From NCBI GenBank assembly GCA_002715745.1, contig PBAE01000010.1, positions 15,792 to 30,751 of the forward strand: 14,960 nucleotides of DNA, written 5' to 3'. The notes under the pieces are model-generated. The model made no database searches and was not told the origin of the DNA. It saw only the letters and a program-made list of their open reading frames with translations. The position numbers and the translations under genes are program-made. The DNA comes from Woeseiaceae bacterium. Its GTDB lineage: Bacteria > Pseudomonadota > Gammaproteobacteria > Steroidobacterales > Woeseiaceae. This document shows, piece by piece, positions 1 to 11,306 of the stretch. Each line of letters opens with the position of its first letter. The stretch's first letter is position 1.

Positions 1-575
1 ATCAATAATCCTTTGTCAACCAAGGGTTCAATAACATATTGAATTTTATTCAAAGTCAAACTTCCACCTAATTGATCAGGCGTAGAAACTTCATCATACA
101 AACCCAATTTACTTAGTACTGATTCTCTTCCTTCTTTATCTAATGTGTCATCAGCCATTGCAATAAGAATTAAAAAAAATAATTTTGTTCTTTGTGATGC
201 AGTCTCATCACTTACAACTGGTGAAAAGAACTCAACACTTGTAACGATATCAGCTTCGACTATTAAATTTATAGCAAATGATACCGGTGTTTCTTCTAAT
301 TTACCAAACTGATAAAAAAGAACTGTCTGTTCAGGACTGGCCCACCTTACTTCATCAGGATTGATAGAAAAATATAAAACGGTATCTTCATCATTTGCAA
401 TTTCTGAAATTAATTTATTCCAATTCGATACATATTCAGATGTAGATTTTCCTAAACCTTTTGTAAATATAATTTGGTCGCCACTTTCTGGTTCTTCATC
501 AACGGCTTCCGTATTTGTTGAACTACAGAATGAAAATAATAAAGTAAATAAAACCAAAAAACTTATTTTTTTCAT
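1..575 (-). CDS. Secreted protein, possible lipoprotein, 3' end cut off by window
   Basis: An uninterrupted reading frame of 191 codons starts at the ATG at 575-573 and is still open at base 1, so the C-terminus lies outside the window. The N-terminus MKKISFLVLFTLLFSFCSS has a basic start, a hydrophobic core of about 13 residues and a Cys at position 17. This looks like a Sec signal, possibly with a lipobox, but Phe at -1 to the Cys is atypical, so lipidation is uncertain. After the signal come an acidic linker (about 22-34) and a mixed alpha/beta domain. I recognise no family. Its ATG overlaps the stop of the upstream SRPBCC gene as ATGA (572-575), so the two are probably one translationally coupled minus-strand operon. 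Reality of the gene is well supported by signal, coupling and length; function is unknown. Confidence 0.82.
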   Translation of the reverse strand, partial: MKKISFLVLFTLLFSFCSSTNTEAVDEEPESGDQIIFTKGLGKSTSEYVSNWNKLISEIANDEDTVLYFSINPDEVRWASPEQTVLFYQFGKLEETPVSFAINLIVEADIVTSVEFFSPVVSDETASQRTKLFFLILIAMADDTLDKEGRESVLSKLGLYDEVSTPDQLGGSLTLNKIQYVIEPLVDKGLL

Positions 576-1009
576 TCGATTATTTCTTTCAAATTTTTAA
601 GATTTTTTTTCCAAATGTATTTTAAAACAAAAGCACCAAAAAACTCTCCGATGACACCCCCTAGATAAATAGGAAATTTTAAAGTTTCTTCCCATTTAAA
701 TTCTGTTTGAGAATCGTTTAATTCATTAAGATAGAAAATGCCTATTCCTGTAACAATACCTTGATGAATAACTCCAATTGATTCCTTCTCTTTCCATTCA
801 ATAACAGTGATAGTATCAACTAATTTTATTGGGCCTACTTTAGTTAAGACATTCATTTTTGTATTAATTCCTGAATTGTTTTCTGAAAGAATATCTATTT
901 TTATGGCATCTTCCATCCAATTTACATGGTTTTCCATGACTTTTACTTCTTGCCAAACTATATCTAGTGGTTTATCAATAATAATTGAAGTTTCTATTCT
1001 TTTACTCAT
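572..1009 (-). CDS. SRPBCC (START/Bet v 1-like) family protein
   Basis: This 145-residue protein has the size and layout of single-domain SRPBCC/polyketide-cyclase-like proteins. It opens with a beta strand (ETSIIIDKPLDIVWQ, about 6-20), followed by the NHVNWM segment typical of the helix-turn after strand 1. Alternating beta strands run through the middle (about 35-110), and a long amphipathic C-terminal helix closes the domain (about 120-145). The fold encloses a hydrophobic ligand pocket, and members bind or transfer lipids, quinones or polyketides. No ligand can be named from sequence. No signal peptide is present, so it is probably cytoplasmic. It is the first gene of a minus-strand pair with the secreted protein, which raises the possibility of a shared role in lipid or envelope handling, but this is inference. 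It is divergent from the cysteine desulfurase gene across 44 bases. Confidence 0.85.
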   Translation of the reverse strand: MSKRIETSIIIDKPLDIVWQEVKVMENHVNWMEDAIKIDILSENNSGINTKMNVLTKVGPIKLVDTITVIEWKEKESIGVIHQGIVTGIGIFYLNELNDSQTEFKWEETLKFPIYLGGVIGEFFGAFVLKYIWKKNLKNLKEIIE

Positions 1010-1037
1010 TGCTTGTTAAACAATATTAGTTCATAAG

Positions 1038-1053
1038 TAAAATAAATATATAT
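1038..1053 (+). promoter_or_regulatory. Candidate promoter -10 and leaderless start of the cysteine desulfurase operon
   Basis: A TAAAAT hexamer at 1038-1043 lies 10 bases before the ATG at 1054, with a TTGTTA (-35-like, 1013-1018) 19 bases further upstream. No Shine-Dalgarno-like purine run is present before the ATG, where the sequence is only A and T. A -10 box this close to the start codon leaves little or no leader, as in the leaderless transcripts common in Actinobacteria. The spacing to the -35 is long and A+T background is high, so confidence is moderate. Confidence 0.45.
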
Positions 1054-2195
1054 ATGAAAAGAAATGATTATCTTTATTTGGACCATGCGGCTACGACGCC
1101 AATGCGTGACAGTGCTTTTGAAGCATTTAAAAATGCAGAAGAATTTGCTTTCGCAAATTCTGCAGGTGGACATGAGTTGTCAAGAAGAGCAAAAAACTTA
1201 CTTGAGGAATCAAGAGATTTCATAGCAAGCTATTTTGGTGCAGCTCCAAGTGAAATTACATTTACAAGTGGAGGTACAGAAGCGGACAACTGGGTAATAA
1301 AAGCACCTTTTATTGATACTAAAAAAAATCAAAATTTAGTAACTTCAAAAATTGAACATGAAGCTGTATTAGCATCAGCTGAGTGGCTCGAAAACCAAGG
1401 TCATGAAGTAAGCTTTGCTAATTGCAATAAAGATGGTCAGGTAGACATCGAAGATTTTTTAGATAATTGCAATGACAATACATCAGTTGCCTCTTTAATG
1501 TATGCAAATAATGAGACAGGAGTTGTACAGCAAATAGAAAAATTAGCTAAAGAAGTAAAATCCAAAAATTCAGAAATTTTATTTCACTCTGATGTAGTTC
1601 AAGCAGTTTCATCTGAAAAACTAGATTTTCATAAGTTAGGAATTGATAGTGCAGCAGTTTCAGGACATAAAATAGGGGGACCAAAAGGAATTGGAATTAT
1701 GTTTTTAAGTTCAAAATATAAACTCCCAAATTATTTTCACGGAGGAAAACAAGAATTAGAAAAAAGGGCTGGAACAGTAAATGTTTCTGGAGTAGCTGGA
1801 CTTGCTGCTGCCTTGAAGGAACATCAAGATAATTTTGAATCTGAAAAGAAAAAAATATTACAAGAGAGAAAAATTTTTGAAAGTGAAATAAAAAATGCAT
1901 TGGAAGCAAAGATTGTTGGAGAAAAGATTAATCGATTATGTCATATTTCAAATATACAATTCAAGAATGTTAATTCAGAGACTTTAATGGTGGCACTTGA
2001 TTTGAAAGGACTAGGTGTCTCAAGAGGATCTGCTTGTGCTAGTGGTGCTCAAAAGCCTTCTCATGTATTAGTTGCTATGAATGTTCCGGATGTTGACATA
2101 AACAGTCATTTACGTTTTAGTTTTGGCTGGAATACCATAAAAGGTGATGGGAAGCATGCATCAGAAATTGTAATAAATACAGTAAGGGAAATATT

Positions 2196-2199
<4 letters not shown>
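1054..2199 (+). CDS. Cysteine desulfurase (NifS/IscS class, possible MnmA sulfur donor)
   Basis: This 381-residue PLP enzyme converts cysteine to alanine and passes on the sulfur as a persulfide. Visible signatures are the N-terminal YLDHAATTP, GGTEADNW around 73-80, His102 (stacks on PLP), Asp180 and Gln183, the PLP Schiff-base lysine Lys206 in SGHKIGGPKG, and the catalytic Cys328 in SRGSACASG. Length is normal for the family. Its stop overlaps the mnmA start as ATGA (2196-2199), so the two should be translationally coupled. In Bacillus subtilis the neighbouring cysteine desulfurase YrvO supplies MnmA directly without the Tus relay, and by analogy this enzyme may do the same here. No IscU, IscA or Suf scaffold gene is next to it. 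Whether it also serves Fe-S assembly cannot be told from the window. The start is the first ATG, preceded by an A+T-only stretch without a ribosome binding site. Confidence 0.95.
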
Positions 2200-5728
<3,529 letters not shown>

Positions 5729-5733
5729 ACATT

Positions 5734-5742
5734 AAAATACTA
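5734..5742 (-). promoter_or_regulatory. Candidate -10 box for the membrane-anchored protein gene
   Basis: Reading the minus strand, TAGTAT (5742-5737) lies 8 bases before the ATG at 5728, and an overlapping TATTTT (5739-5734) lies 5 bases before it. No ribosome binding site is visible. The same 38-base gap must also carry any dapD promoter; on the plus strand TAAAAT (5733-5738) and TACTAT (5738-5743) are candidates. No clear -35 was found for either direction. Confidence 0.35.
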
Positions 5743-5766
5743 TCGAGGAAATAAAAAGAGACCAAA

Positions 5767-6579
5767 GTGAAATACAAAAATTTACAAGAAAATATTGAAA
5801 AAATTAATTTAGATGACTTATCAGATAATGATGTTCTAAACATAGAAACAGCAATTAAAGAATTAGATAATGGAAATATTCGAGTTGTAAATAACGAAAA
5901 TGGAGAGTGGTCTTTAAATGAGTGGGTAAGAGATGCAATCTTATTATTTTTTTCAATAAGAAATTTAAAAGAAATAAGTGCCAATGACTTGATTTATTAC
6001 GATAAATTAGAACCAAAAAAGAATTACAAAGATTTAGGTATTAGAGTTGTACCACCAGGAGTAGTTCGATATGGTGCATTTTGTGAACCAGGTGTTGTTG
6101 TAATGCCTGGATTTGTGAACATCGGCGCTTATGTTGGTTCAGGAACTATGGTCGATACATGGGCAACAGTTGGATCTTGTGCTCAGATTGGCCGCAATGT
6201 TCATTTATCTGGTGGAGTTGGTATTGGGGGAGTTCTAGAGCCACCAGGAGCTATGCCTGTAATTATCGAAGACAATGCTTTTATTGGTTCGAGGTCAATT
6301 ATTGTTGAGGGAGTCAGAGTTAAAAAAGGAGCGGTCATTGGTGCTAATGTAACTATTACTGGAACCACTCCAATTATTGATGTTACTGGGCCTGAACCTA
6401 TTGAAATTAAAGGAGAGGTTCCTGAAAATACTGTAGTCATACCAGGTTCAAGACCAAAAAAATTTCCTAGTGGAGTTTTTAATACACCATGTGCATTAAT
6501 AATTGGCACAAGAAAAGAGTCAACTGATGAGAAAACTTCTTTGAATGACGCACTTCGCACATTTGGGGTTGAAGTTTGA
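5767..6579 (+). CDS. dapD: Tetrahydrodipicolinate N-succinyltransferase DapD
   Basis: This 270-residue enzyme transfers succinyl from succinyl-CoA to tetrahydrodipicolinate in the succinylase branch of diaminopimelate/lysine synthesis. The N-terminal helical domain (about 1-70) carries NGEWSLNEWVRDAILL, resembling the E. coli-type N-domain. A left-handed parallel beta-helix of hexapeptide repeats follows (about 95-200), with GAFCEPGVVVMPGFVNIGAY, GTMVDTWATVGSCAQIG and GGVLEPPGAMPVIIEDN. Length matches the E. coli type (about 274) rather than the longer mycobacterial DapD (about 317). The start is GTG: an in-frame TAA lies 15 bases upstream and there is no later start until residue 113. A weak AAAGAG purine run precedes it. 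The stop is embedded in the dapE start as TTGA, so dapD and dapE are probably coupled. Confidence 0.95.
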   Translation: MKYKNLQENIEKINLDDLSDNDVLNIETAIKELDNGNIRVVNNENGEWSLNEWVRDAILLFFSIRNLKEISANDLIYYDKLEPKKNYKDLGIRVVPPGVVRYGAFCEPGVVVMPGFVNIGAYVGSGTMVDTWATVGSCAQIGRNVHLSGGVGIGGVLEPPGAMPVIIEDNAFIGSRSIIVEGVRVKKGAVIGANVTITGTTPIIDVTGPEPIEIKGEVPENTVVIPGSRPKKFPSGVFNTPCALIIGTRKESTDEKTSLNDALRTFGVEV

Positions 6580-7616
6580 GCGTTGACACTACACTTCAAA
6601 AATTAATAAACATTAGCTCAGTCACAGGAGATGAAATATTAATTTTAGATTTTATTGAAGAATTTCTATCAAAAAATAATTTTTCTGGCGAGCTCATAAG
6701 AAATGATGGTGGAATCATTGCAATCCCTAAAAATTCTTCACAAAAAATAGCTTTGGTAGGGCACGTTGACACAGTCCCATTGTCTAAAACTCAAAAATTA
6801 AAATTTGATGATATAGATTTAATTCCTGGCAGGGGATCTGTTGATATGAAAGGAGGGATATCTATAATTCTGCATTCATTAGTTGAAGAGAATCAAGACA
6901 TAATAGGTGTATTCTACACAGCTGAAGAGGGACCTTACGAAATGAATGGTTTAGGAGATTTAATGCCGACAATTTTAAGTAACAAAAATTTAGAATTCTC
7001 AATAATTTTAGAGCCTACAAATTGCGAGATTGAACTTGGATGTCTTGGAACACTAAATGCAAATATAAAATTAAAAGGTATAGCTGCACATTCTGCAAGA
7101 CCGTGGGTTGGAGAAAATCCAATTTATAAAATTGGAGATATATCAAAAAAAGTATCAGATAATGAGGTAACTTTACTTGATATTGAGGGACTAGAGTTCA
7201 AACAAGTTTTATCAATCACAAAAGTTTCTTCAGGAATAGCCAACAATGTTATTCCAGACGAAGCAATATTGAATATTAATTTTAGGTTTTCTCCAGAAAT
7301 GACAAACGATGATGCTCAAAATTTTATTAACAACATGTTTTCTGAATTCGGTGAAATTGAAATTACATCAAGCTCTGAAGGTGCAATGCCGAATATAGAG
7401 AATTCAAATATTAAAAATTTTATATCCTCTACAGGTTTATCTCCCAATCCAAAACAAGCATGGACAGATATCGCAAGATTTTACAGTCATGGAATTGCTT
7501 CAGTAAATTTTGGTCCTGGAGACCCACTTCTTGCTCATACTGCTGATGAGCATGTTAGTAAGAAACAACTATTAGAATCATATGAATTACTTATGAATTT
7601 TTTAAGGAGATTGTAG
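6576..7616 (+). CDS. dapE: Succinyl-diaminopimelate desuccinylase DapE (M20 peptidase family)
   Basis: This 346-residue di-zinc enzyme removes succinate from N-succinyl-LL-diaminopimelate, two steps after DapD. Metal and catalytic residues are visible in order: His63 and the catalytic-base-supporting Asp65 in VGHVDTVP, bridging Asp90 in GRGSVDMKGG, Glu117/Glu118 in YTAEEGP, Glu146 in LEPT, the dimer-domain His172 in AHSARPW, and His321 in HTADEHV. Its sequence style resembles actinobacterial DapE. The start is TTG at 6576, overlapping the dapD stop (TTGA). No ATG or GTG occurs in frame before the conserved region, so TTG is the only reasonable choice. The mRNA is probably shared with dapD. 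An ArgE-like or other M20 activity is possible in principle, but the dapD neighbour makes DapE by far the best call. Confidence 0.93.
   Translation: MSVDTTLQKLINISSVTGDEILILDFIEEFLSKNNFSGELIRNDGGIIAIPKNSSQKIALVGHVDTVPLSKTQKLKFDDIDLIPGRGSVDMKGGISIILHSLVEENQDIIGVFYTAEEGPYEMNGLGDLMPTILSNKNLEFSIILEPTNCEIELGCLGTLNANIKLKGIAAHSARPWVGENPIYKIGDISKKVSDNEVTLLDIEGLEFKQVLSITKVSSGIANNVIPDEAILNINFRFSPEMTNDDAQNFINNMFSEFGEIEITSSSEGAMPNIENSNIKNFISSTGLSPNPKQAWTDIARFYSHGIASVNFGPGDPLLAHTADEHVSKKQLLESYELLMNFLRRL
7604..7610 (+). promoter_or_regulatory. Strong ribosome binding site for gatC
   Basis: AAGGAGA ends 5 bases before the GTG at 7616. It is among the clearest Shine-Dalgarno sequences in the window. It fixes the gatC start at GTG, overlapping the last base of the dapE stop codon. 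Confidence 0.8.
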
Positions 7617-7906
7617 TGAGCAAAAAATTTGATATTACAAATATTGCAAAACTAGCATCAATATCTTTAAGTGACGATGAAAAAGAAAAACTTAGCAATG
7701 ATTTAAGTGTAATTATTGAACATGTTCAAGCACTTAGCGATTTAGAGCTTGATACGAATATAGAGGACGTTTATATTCATCCACTCGAGAAAGTATTAGC
7801 ATTAGACGACGATACTGAAAAACCTTCTTTAACTCATGACGAAGCAATGAGCAACGCTCCCAAAGTTTCAGATGGTAAGTTTATAGTCCCACCTTCACTG
7901 GAATAA
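7616..7906 (+). CDS. gatC: Aspartyl/glutamyl-tRNA amidotransferase subunit C
   Basis: This small 96-residue subunit stabilises the GatA-GatB heterodimer in the amidotransferase that converts Glu-tRNA(Gln) to Gln-tRNA(Gln). The N-terminal helix contains IAKLASISLSDDEKEKLSND, which is the family hallmark. The C-terminal extended belt reads RPSL-like KPSLTHDEAMSNAPK and ends in GKFIVPPSLE, also typical. Length is normal (about 95-100). It starts at GTG with a strong ribosome binding site and overlaps the dapE stop by one base. The gatA start follows two bases after its stop. Confidence 0.96.
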   Translation: MSKKFDITNIAKLASISLSDDEKEKLSNDLSVIIEHVQALSDLELDTNIEDVYIHPLEKVLALDDDTEKPSLTHDEAMSNAPKVSDGKFIVPPSLE

Positions 7907-7908
7907 TC

Positions 7909-9357
7909 ATGGAACTGTTAAATTTATCAATTCGTGAACTTAATAAACTTTTCATTACTAAAAAAACCAAACCTTCAGAACTTTACTCCGAGATATTCAA
8001 TCGTTCAGCAAGTTCAGAAGCTGCTTTACATGCTCACCTAAGTCTTTTTGAAGAAACTAATCTTGTTAAGGCAAAAAAATCTGATGAAAGATTTTCCAAA
8101 TCTGAAAATGTTGGATTATTAGATGGAATACCTTTAGCAATAAAAGATAATATCAATATTAAAGATGAAAAAACTACTTGTTCTTCAAAGATGCTTTCAA
8201 ATTTTGTATCTCCGTATAACGCAACTGTAATCTCAAAATTAGATACTGAACAAACAATTTATACTGGAAAAACTAATTTAGATGAATTTGCGATGGGCTC
8301 TTCTACTGAGAACTCAGCATTCGGTCTTACAAGAAACCCATGGAATACTGATTATGTTCCAGGTGGATCATCAGGAGGTTCTGCAGCGTCTGTTGCTTCA
8401 AGGTCATCTATCGCAGCTCTAGGAAGTGATACAGGAGGCTCGATTAGACAACCAGCATCTTTTTGTGGTCTTGTTGGTTTTAAGCCAACATATGGTTCGG
8501 TTTCTAGATATGGCTTGGTTGCATTTGCTTCGTCTTTGGACCAAATTGGCCCTATTTCAAAAAGTGTTGATGATGCGAGAATTGTCTATTCTGCAATTTC
8601 AGGTCATGATAGTTTAGACTCTACATCGATAAATTATGAGCAAATTGAATTACCATTTGAAAAAAATGCAACAATTGGGATTGTTAAGGAACTTATGGAG
8701 GATGGAATTTCTGAGGAATCTAAAAAGGAAGTTGAAAAAGTCATAGATATTCTCAAACTAAAAGGATACAACATAAAGGAGGTTTCTTTACCGTTAATCA
8801 AACTATCAATAAGCATTTATTATTTAATTGCTCCAGCAGAATGTTCTGCAAATTTAGCAAGATTTGATGGCGTTAGATATGGATTAAGGGTTGATGGAAA
8901 AACAAGTTACGAAATGATGGAAAACACAAGAGCTGAGGGTTTTGGAAATGAAGTAAAACGTAGAATCCTACTAGGCACTTACGCATTATCTGCAGGCTAT
9001 TATGACGAATATTATGGTAAGGCTCTTCGTGCAAGAAAAAAAATGGTAGATGAATTCTCAACTATTTTTAAAGAATGCGATTATTTAATATCACCAACTA
9101 CACCAACTGAGGCATTCAAGGCAGGAGAAAAAACAAACAATCCACTGGAAATGTATATGTCTGATTTATGCACCATTCCTGCAAATCTGGCTGGCCTACC
9201 AGCTATAAGTATTCCAACTGGTCTTAGTAGTAACAATCTACCCCTAGGCGTTCAGATAATGAGTAAGCCTTTGACAGATAATTCATTATTAGATTTTTCC
9301 GAAATGTTAGAAAAGGAACTTGAATTTTATAGCACTCCGGAGGGTTGGTCAAAATAA
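7909..9357 (+). CDS. gatA: Glutamyl-tRNA(Gln) amidotransferase subunit A
   Basis: This 482-residue amidase-signature enzyme hydrolyses glutamine to supply ammonia, which is channelled to GatB. The catalytic Ser-cisSer-Lys triad is complete: Lys79 in AIKDN, Ser154 in PGGSSGGSAAS and nucleophile Ser178 in GSDTGGSIRQPASFCG. These are the same residue numbers as in Staphylococcus aureus GatA. The C-terminal part carries RRILLGTYALSAGYYD, normal for GatA rather than for generic amidases. Length is typical. The start is ATG 2 bases after gatC with only a weak purine run (GGAA). The stop TAA overlaps the gatB ATG by one base (TAATG). Confidence 0.97.
   Translation: MELLNLSIRELNKLFITKKTKPSELYSEIFNRSASSEAALHAHLSLFEETNLVKAKKSDERFSKSENVGLLDGIPLAIKDNINIKDEKTTCSSKMLSNFVSPYNATVISKLDTEQTIYTGKTNLDEFAMGSSTENSAFGLTRNPWNTDYVPGGSSGGSAASVASRSSIAALGSDTGGSIRQPASFCGLVGFKPTYGSVSRYGLVAFASSLDQIGPISKSVDDARIVYSAISGHDSLDSTSINYEQIELPFEKNATIGIVKELMEDGISEESKKEVEKVIDILKLKGYNIKEVSLPLIKLSISIYYLIAPAECSANLARFDGVRYGLRVDGKTSYEMMENTRAEGFGNEVKRRILLGTYALSAGYYDEYYGKALRARKKMVDEFSTIFKECDYLISPTTPTEAFKAGEKTNNPLEMYMSDLCTIPANLAGLPAISIPTGLSSNNLPLGVQIMSKPLTDNSLLDFSEMLEKELEFYSTPEGWSK
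9339..9344 (+). promoter_or_regulatory. Ribosome binding site that selects the gatB start
   Basis: GGAGGG lies inside the 3' end of gatA, directly abutting an in-frame TTG at 9345 and 12 bases before the ATG at 9357. A start codon touching the Shine-Dalgarno cannot be used, so ATG at 9357 is preferred although its spacing is slightly long. Confidence 0.65.
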
Positions 9358-10802
9358 TGAATTTAAAACCAACTATTGGAATTGAAACGCATATCGAACT
9401 TAATACGAATACAAAAATGTTTTGTAGATGCAGAGTAGTTGATACCGAAGAACCAAATGTTAACTTATGTCCAACTTGTCTTGGTTTACCAGGAGCTTTA
9501 CCTGTTCCAAATGAAAAAGCTATACGTTACATTACCTTACTTGCATTAGCAACTGGATGTTCAATAACTAAAAAAGGAATGTTTCATAGAAAAAATTATT
9601 TTTATCCTGATTTACCAAAGAATTATCAAATTTCTCAGTTTGATTTACCAGTAGGAGAAAATGGAAATTTAGAGATAGTTATTGATAATGAAAAAGATTA
9701 TGTTGAAATTGAAAGAGTTCATATGGAGGAAGATACTGGAAAATCTTCACATGAAGGTTCTGGAAGGATTGATTCTGCTACAAGTACTTCTCTAGATTTC
9801 AATAGATCAGGTATTCCTCTTGTAGAAATTGTCACAAAGCCTGTAATCAAATCCTCCAAAGAGGCAGTTGCATACATTGAAGAATTAAGACAACTTGCAA
9901 TTGAGTTAGAAATATCAGAAGGAAAACTAGAAAAAGGCAATTTAAGATTTGATGCAAATATTTCTGTTGCGCCATCAGAAAGTAATGAATTAGGTACAAA
10001 GGTTGAAATTAAAAATATGAATTCACTTCGTTCTCTTGAAAGAGCTATAGATTTTGAAATCAAAAGACAGTCATCAGCTTTGGAAAATGGTGACATAATA
10101 ATTCAAGAAACAAGACATTGGGATGAAAGTAAAGAAACTACAACTTCAATGAGATCAAAAGAAGGCAGTGCAGATTATCGTTATTTTTCTGATCCTGACA
10201 TTCCTAATATGGTTTTAACCGATGAATTTATAAATCAAATAAAAGAAAATCTCCCATCATTACCTCATGAAAATAGAAATAAGCTTACGGAAACCGGTCT
10301 TGGTCTTTCAGATTCAAATGTTTTAAGTAAAAGCGAAAAGTGGATTTTCGAACTTTATTTTGAAGTATTTAACAATACTAAAGACTCTAAAGCATCATTC
10401 AATTGGATTACCGGGGAATTGCAGGGACAGATGCGTAAATTAGAGATTAAATCGCTACCAAATTGGTTTTCGCCAAATTTCTTATCAGACGTTATTAAAT
10501 TAATTGATGAAAATAAAATTTCATTCACTTCAGGAAAAGTAATTTTGGAGGAATTAATCCAAATGGATACAACTCCTGATGAGATAGCAAAAAGACTTGA
10601 TTTATATCAAGAAAATGACGAAGTTGCTATTTCAAAAATAGTAAACGAAATTATTGATAACAATCAAGATATTGTTGAAAGAATAAAAAATGGAGAAGAT
10701 AAGTTAGTAGGTTTTATGGTTGGTCAAATAATTAAAAGCTCAGGTGGAAGTATCAATCCAGGAATGGCAAAAGAAATACTATCTAAAGAGTTAAATTTAT
10801 AA
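9357..10802 (+). CDS. gatB: Aspartyl/glutamyl-tRNA amidotransferase subunit B
   Basis: This 481-residue subunit binds the mischarged tRNA, phosphorylates the glutamyl group with ATP and amidates it with ammonia from GatA. Signatures are the N-terminal PTIGIETHIEL, a Cys cluster FCRC...CPTCLGLPGALPVPN (zinc-site region), DFNRSGIPLVEIVTKP, EIKNMNSLRSLERAIDFEI, QETRHWDE and the conserved SADYRYFSDPDIP. The helical and YqeY-like tail domains (about 330-480, ending in GGSINPGMAKEIL) recognise the tRNA. I start it at ATG 9357, not the upstream in-frame TTG at 9345, because the ribosome binding site directly abuts that TTG and the conserved protein begins with MNLKPTIG. It is the last gene of the dapD-dapE-gatCAB run and overlaps convergent pgpA by 20 bases. 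Confidence 0.97.
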   Translation: MNLKPTIGIETHIELNTNTKMFCRCRVVDTEEPNVNLCPTCLGLPGALPVPNEKAIRYITLLALATGCSITKKGMFHRKNYFYPDLPKNYQISQFDLPVGENGNLEIVIDNEKDYVEIERVHMEEDTGKSSHEGSGRIDSATSTSLDFNRSGIPLVEIVTKPVIKSSKEAVAYIEELRQLAIELEISEGKLEKGNLRFDANISVAPSESNELGTKVEIKNMNSLRSLERAIDFEIKRQSSALENGDIIIQETRHWDESKETTTSMRSKEGSADYRYFSDPDIPNMVLTDEFINQIKENLPSLPHENRNKLTETGLGLSDSNVLSKSEKWIFELYFEVFNNTKDSKASFNWITGELQGQMRKLEIKSLPNWFSPNFLSDVIKLIDENKISFTSGKVILEELIQMDTTPDEIAKRLDLYQENDEVAISKIVNEIIDNNQDIVERIKNGEDKLVGFMVGQIIKSSGGSINPGMAKEILSKELNL

Positions 10803-11244
10803 TCTGATTAACGATTGTTGCAGACAATAACCCCATTAAACCAGCACCCAAATCATCATAAAGAACACCAAGCTTACCGGGGTAATTTTCGAGCTCTTTA
10901 ACAAATTTTGGTTGTTTCATAATATCGCTTAATCGAAAAACTAAAAATCCTGCTAACAGAGGTAATAATCTTGATGGAGATGCTACTGTAACAAGACTCA
11001 TTCCTACTATTTCATCTAATGTTATCCAGCTAGGATCTTCGCTTGCTTCATTATCATCAACTGATACAAGATAAATAATTACTAACACGATAAATAAAAT
11101 TGATAATTCAAGAACATTTAAATTGAAAATATATGTAACAACAGCAAATAAAAAAGAAGCTAGTGTGCCACCTCCTTTTTTATCATCAAAATATGTTTTC
11201 CAAAAAAGTCCTACACCGAAACCCGAAGCTAGAAATATCTTCAC
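10783..11244 (-). CDS. pgpA: Phosphatidylglycerophosphatase A
   Basis: This 153-residue integral membrane enzyme dephosphorylates phosphatidylglycerophosphate to phosphatidylglycerol. Family landmarks are LASGFGVGL (5-13), GGGTLAS (24-30), then EDPSWITLDEIVGM (69-82) with Asp70, Asp77 and Glu78, VFRLSDI (102-108), and LYDDLGAGL (128-136) with the Asp130-Asp131 pair. These acidic residues form the presumed metal site. About three to four hydrophobic segments are visible. I start it at GTG 11244. The longer frame from ATG 11319 would run into the ilvE coding region and adds 25 polar residues unlike the family. A TATTAT box lies 6 bases before this GTG, fitting a leaderless start. Its 3' end overlaps gatB. 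The motif match is good but the sequence is divergent in places. Confidence 0.88.
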   Translation of the reverse strand: MKIFLASGFGVGLFWKTYFDDKKGGGTLASFLFAVVTYIFNLNVLELSILFIVLVIIYLVSVDDNEASEDPSWITLDEIVGMSLVTVASPSRLLPLLAGFLVFRLSDIMKQPKFVKELENYPGKLGVLYDDLGAGLMGLLSATIVNQIINLTL

Positions 11245-11250
11245 ATTTGA

Positions 11251-11256
11251 ATAATA
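11251..11256 (-). promoter_or_regulatory. Candidate -10 box placing the pgpA transcript start at its GTG
   Basis: On the minus strand, TATTAT (11256-11251) ends 6 bases before the GTG at 11244. This is the normal distance from a -10 box to +1, so transcription would begin at or next to the start codon. A TTGTAG on the same strand (11281-11276), 19 bases upstream, is a weak -35 candidate. No ribosome binding site is visible. Confidence 0.45.
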
Positions 11257-11288
11257 GTATTTTTTATGGCTTGATCTACAAAAAGGTG

Positions 11289-11294
11289 TAGTAT
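11289..11294 (+). promoter_or_regulatory. Candidate -10 box for the ilvE operon
   Basis: TAGTAT at 11289-11294 lies 12 bases before the ilvE ATG (11307), with no Shine-Dalgarno between. It overlaps a short inverted repeat, CTACA (11276-11280) and TGTAG (11287-11291), which sits between the divergent pgpA and ilvE promoters and could be an operator, though 5-base arms are weak evidence. Confidence 0.35.
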
Positions 11295-11306
11295 TTGTTA
11301 TTAATA

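Noticed and set aside
361..600. Open plus-strand frame of 79 codons.
   Set aside because: It lies antisense to the secreted-protein gene, which has a signal peptide, coupled start and a longer open frame.
6201..6599. Open minus-strand frame of 132 codons opposite dapD.
   Set aside because: It is a shadow of the well-conserved dapD beta-helix region and shows no recognisable protein features.
9345..9356. A gatB start at the in-frame TTG at 9345.
   Set aside because: The GGAGGG ribosome binding site touches this TTG, leaving no spacing. The ATG at 9357 begins the conserved protein.
9719..10096. Open minus-strand frame of 125 codons opposite gatB.
   Set aside because: gatB is conserved through the whole stretch, and the antisense frame has no start signal or recognisable domain.
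10814..10828. Small inverted repeat ATTGT/ACAAT near the gatB-pgpA junction as a possible terminator.
   Set aside because: The stem is only 5 bases, A+T-rich, inside pgpA coding sequence and lacks a clear T-run at the right distance.
11295..11306. An ilvE start at the in-frame TTG at 11295.
   Set aside because: Homologues begin close to the IWLNGE motif, and the ATG at 11307 fits better than an added MLLI extension.
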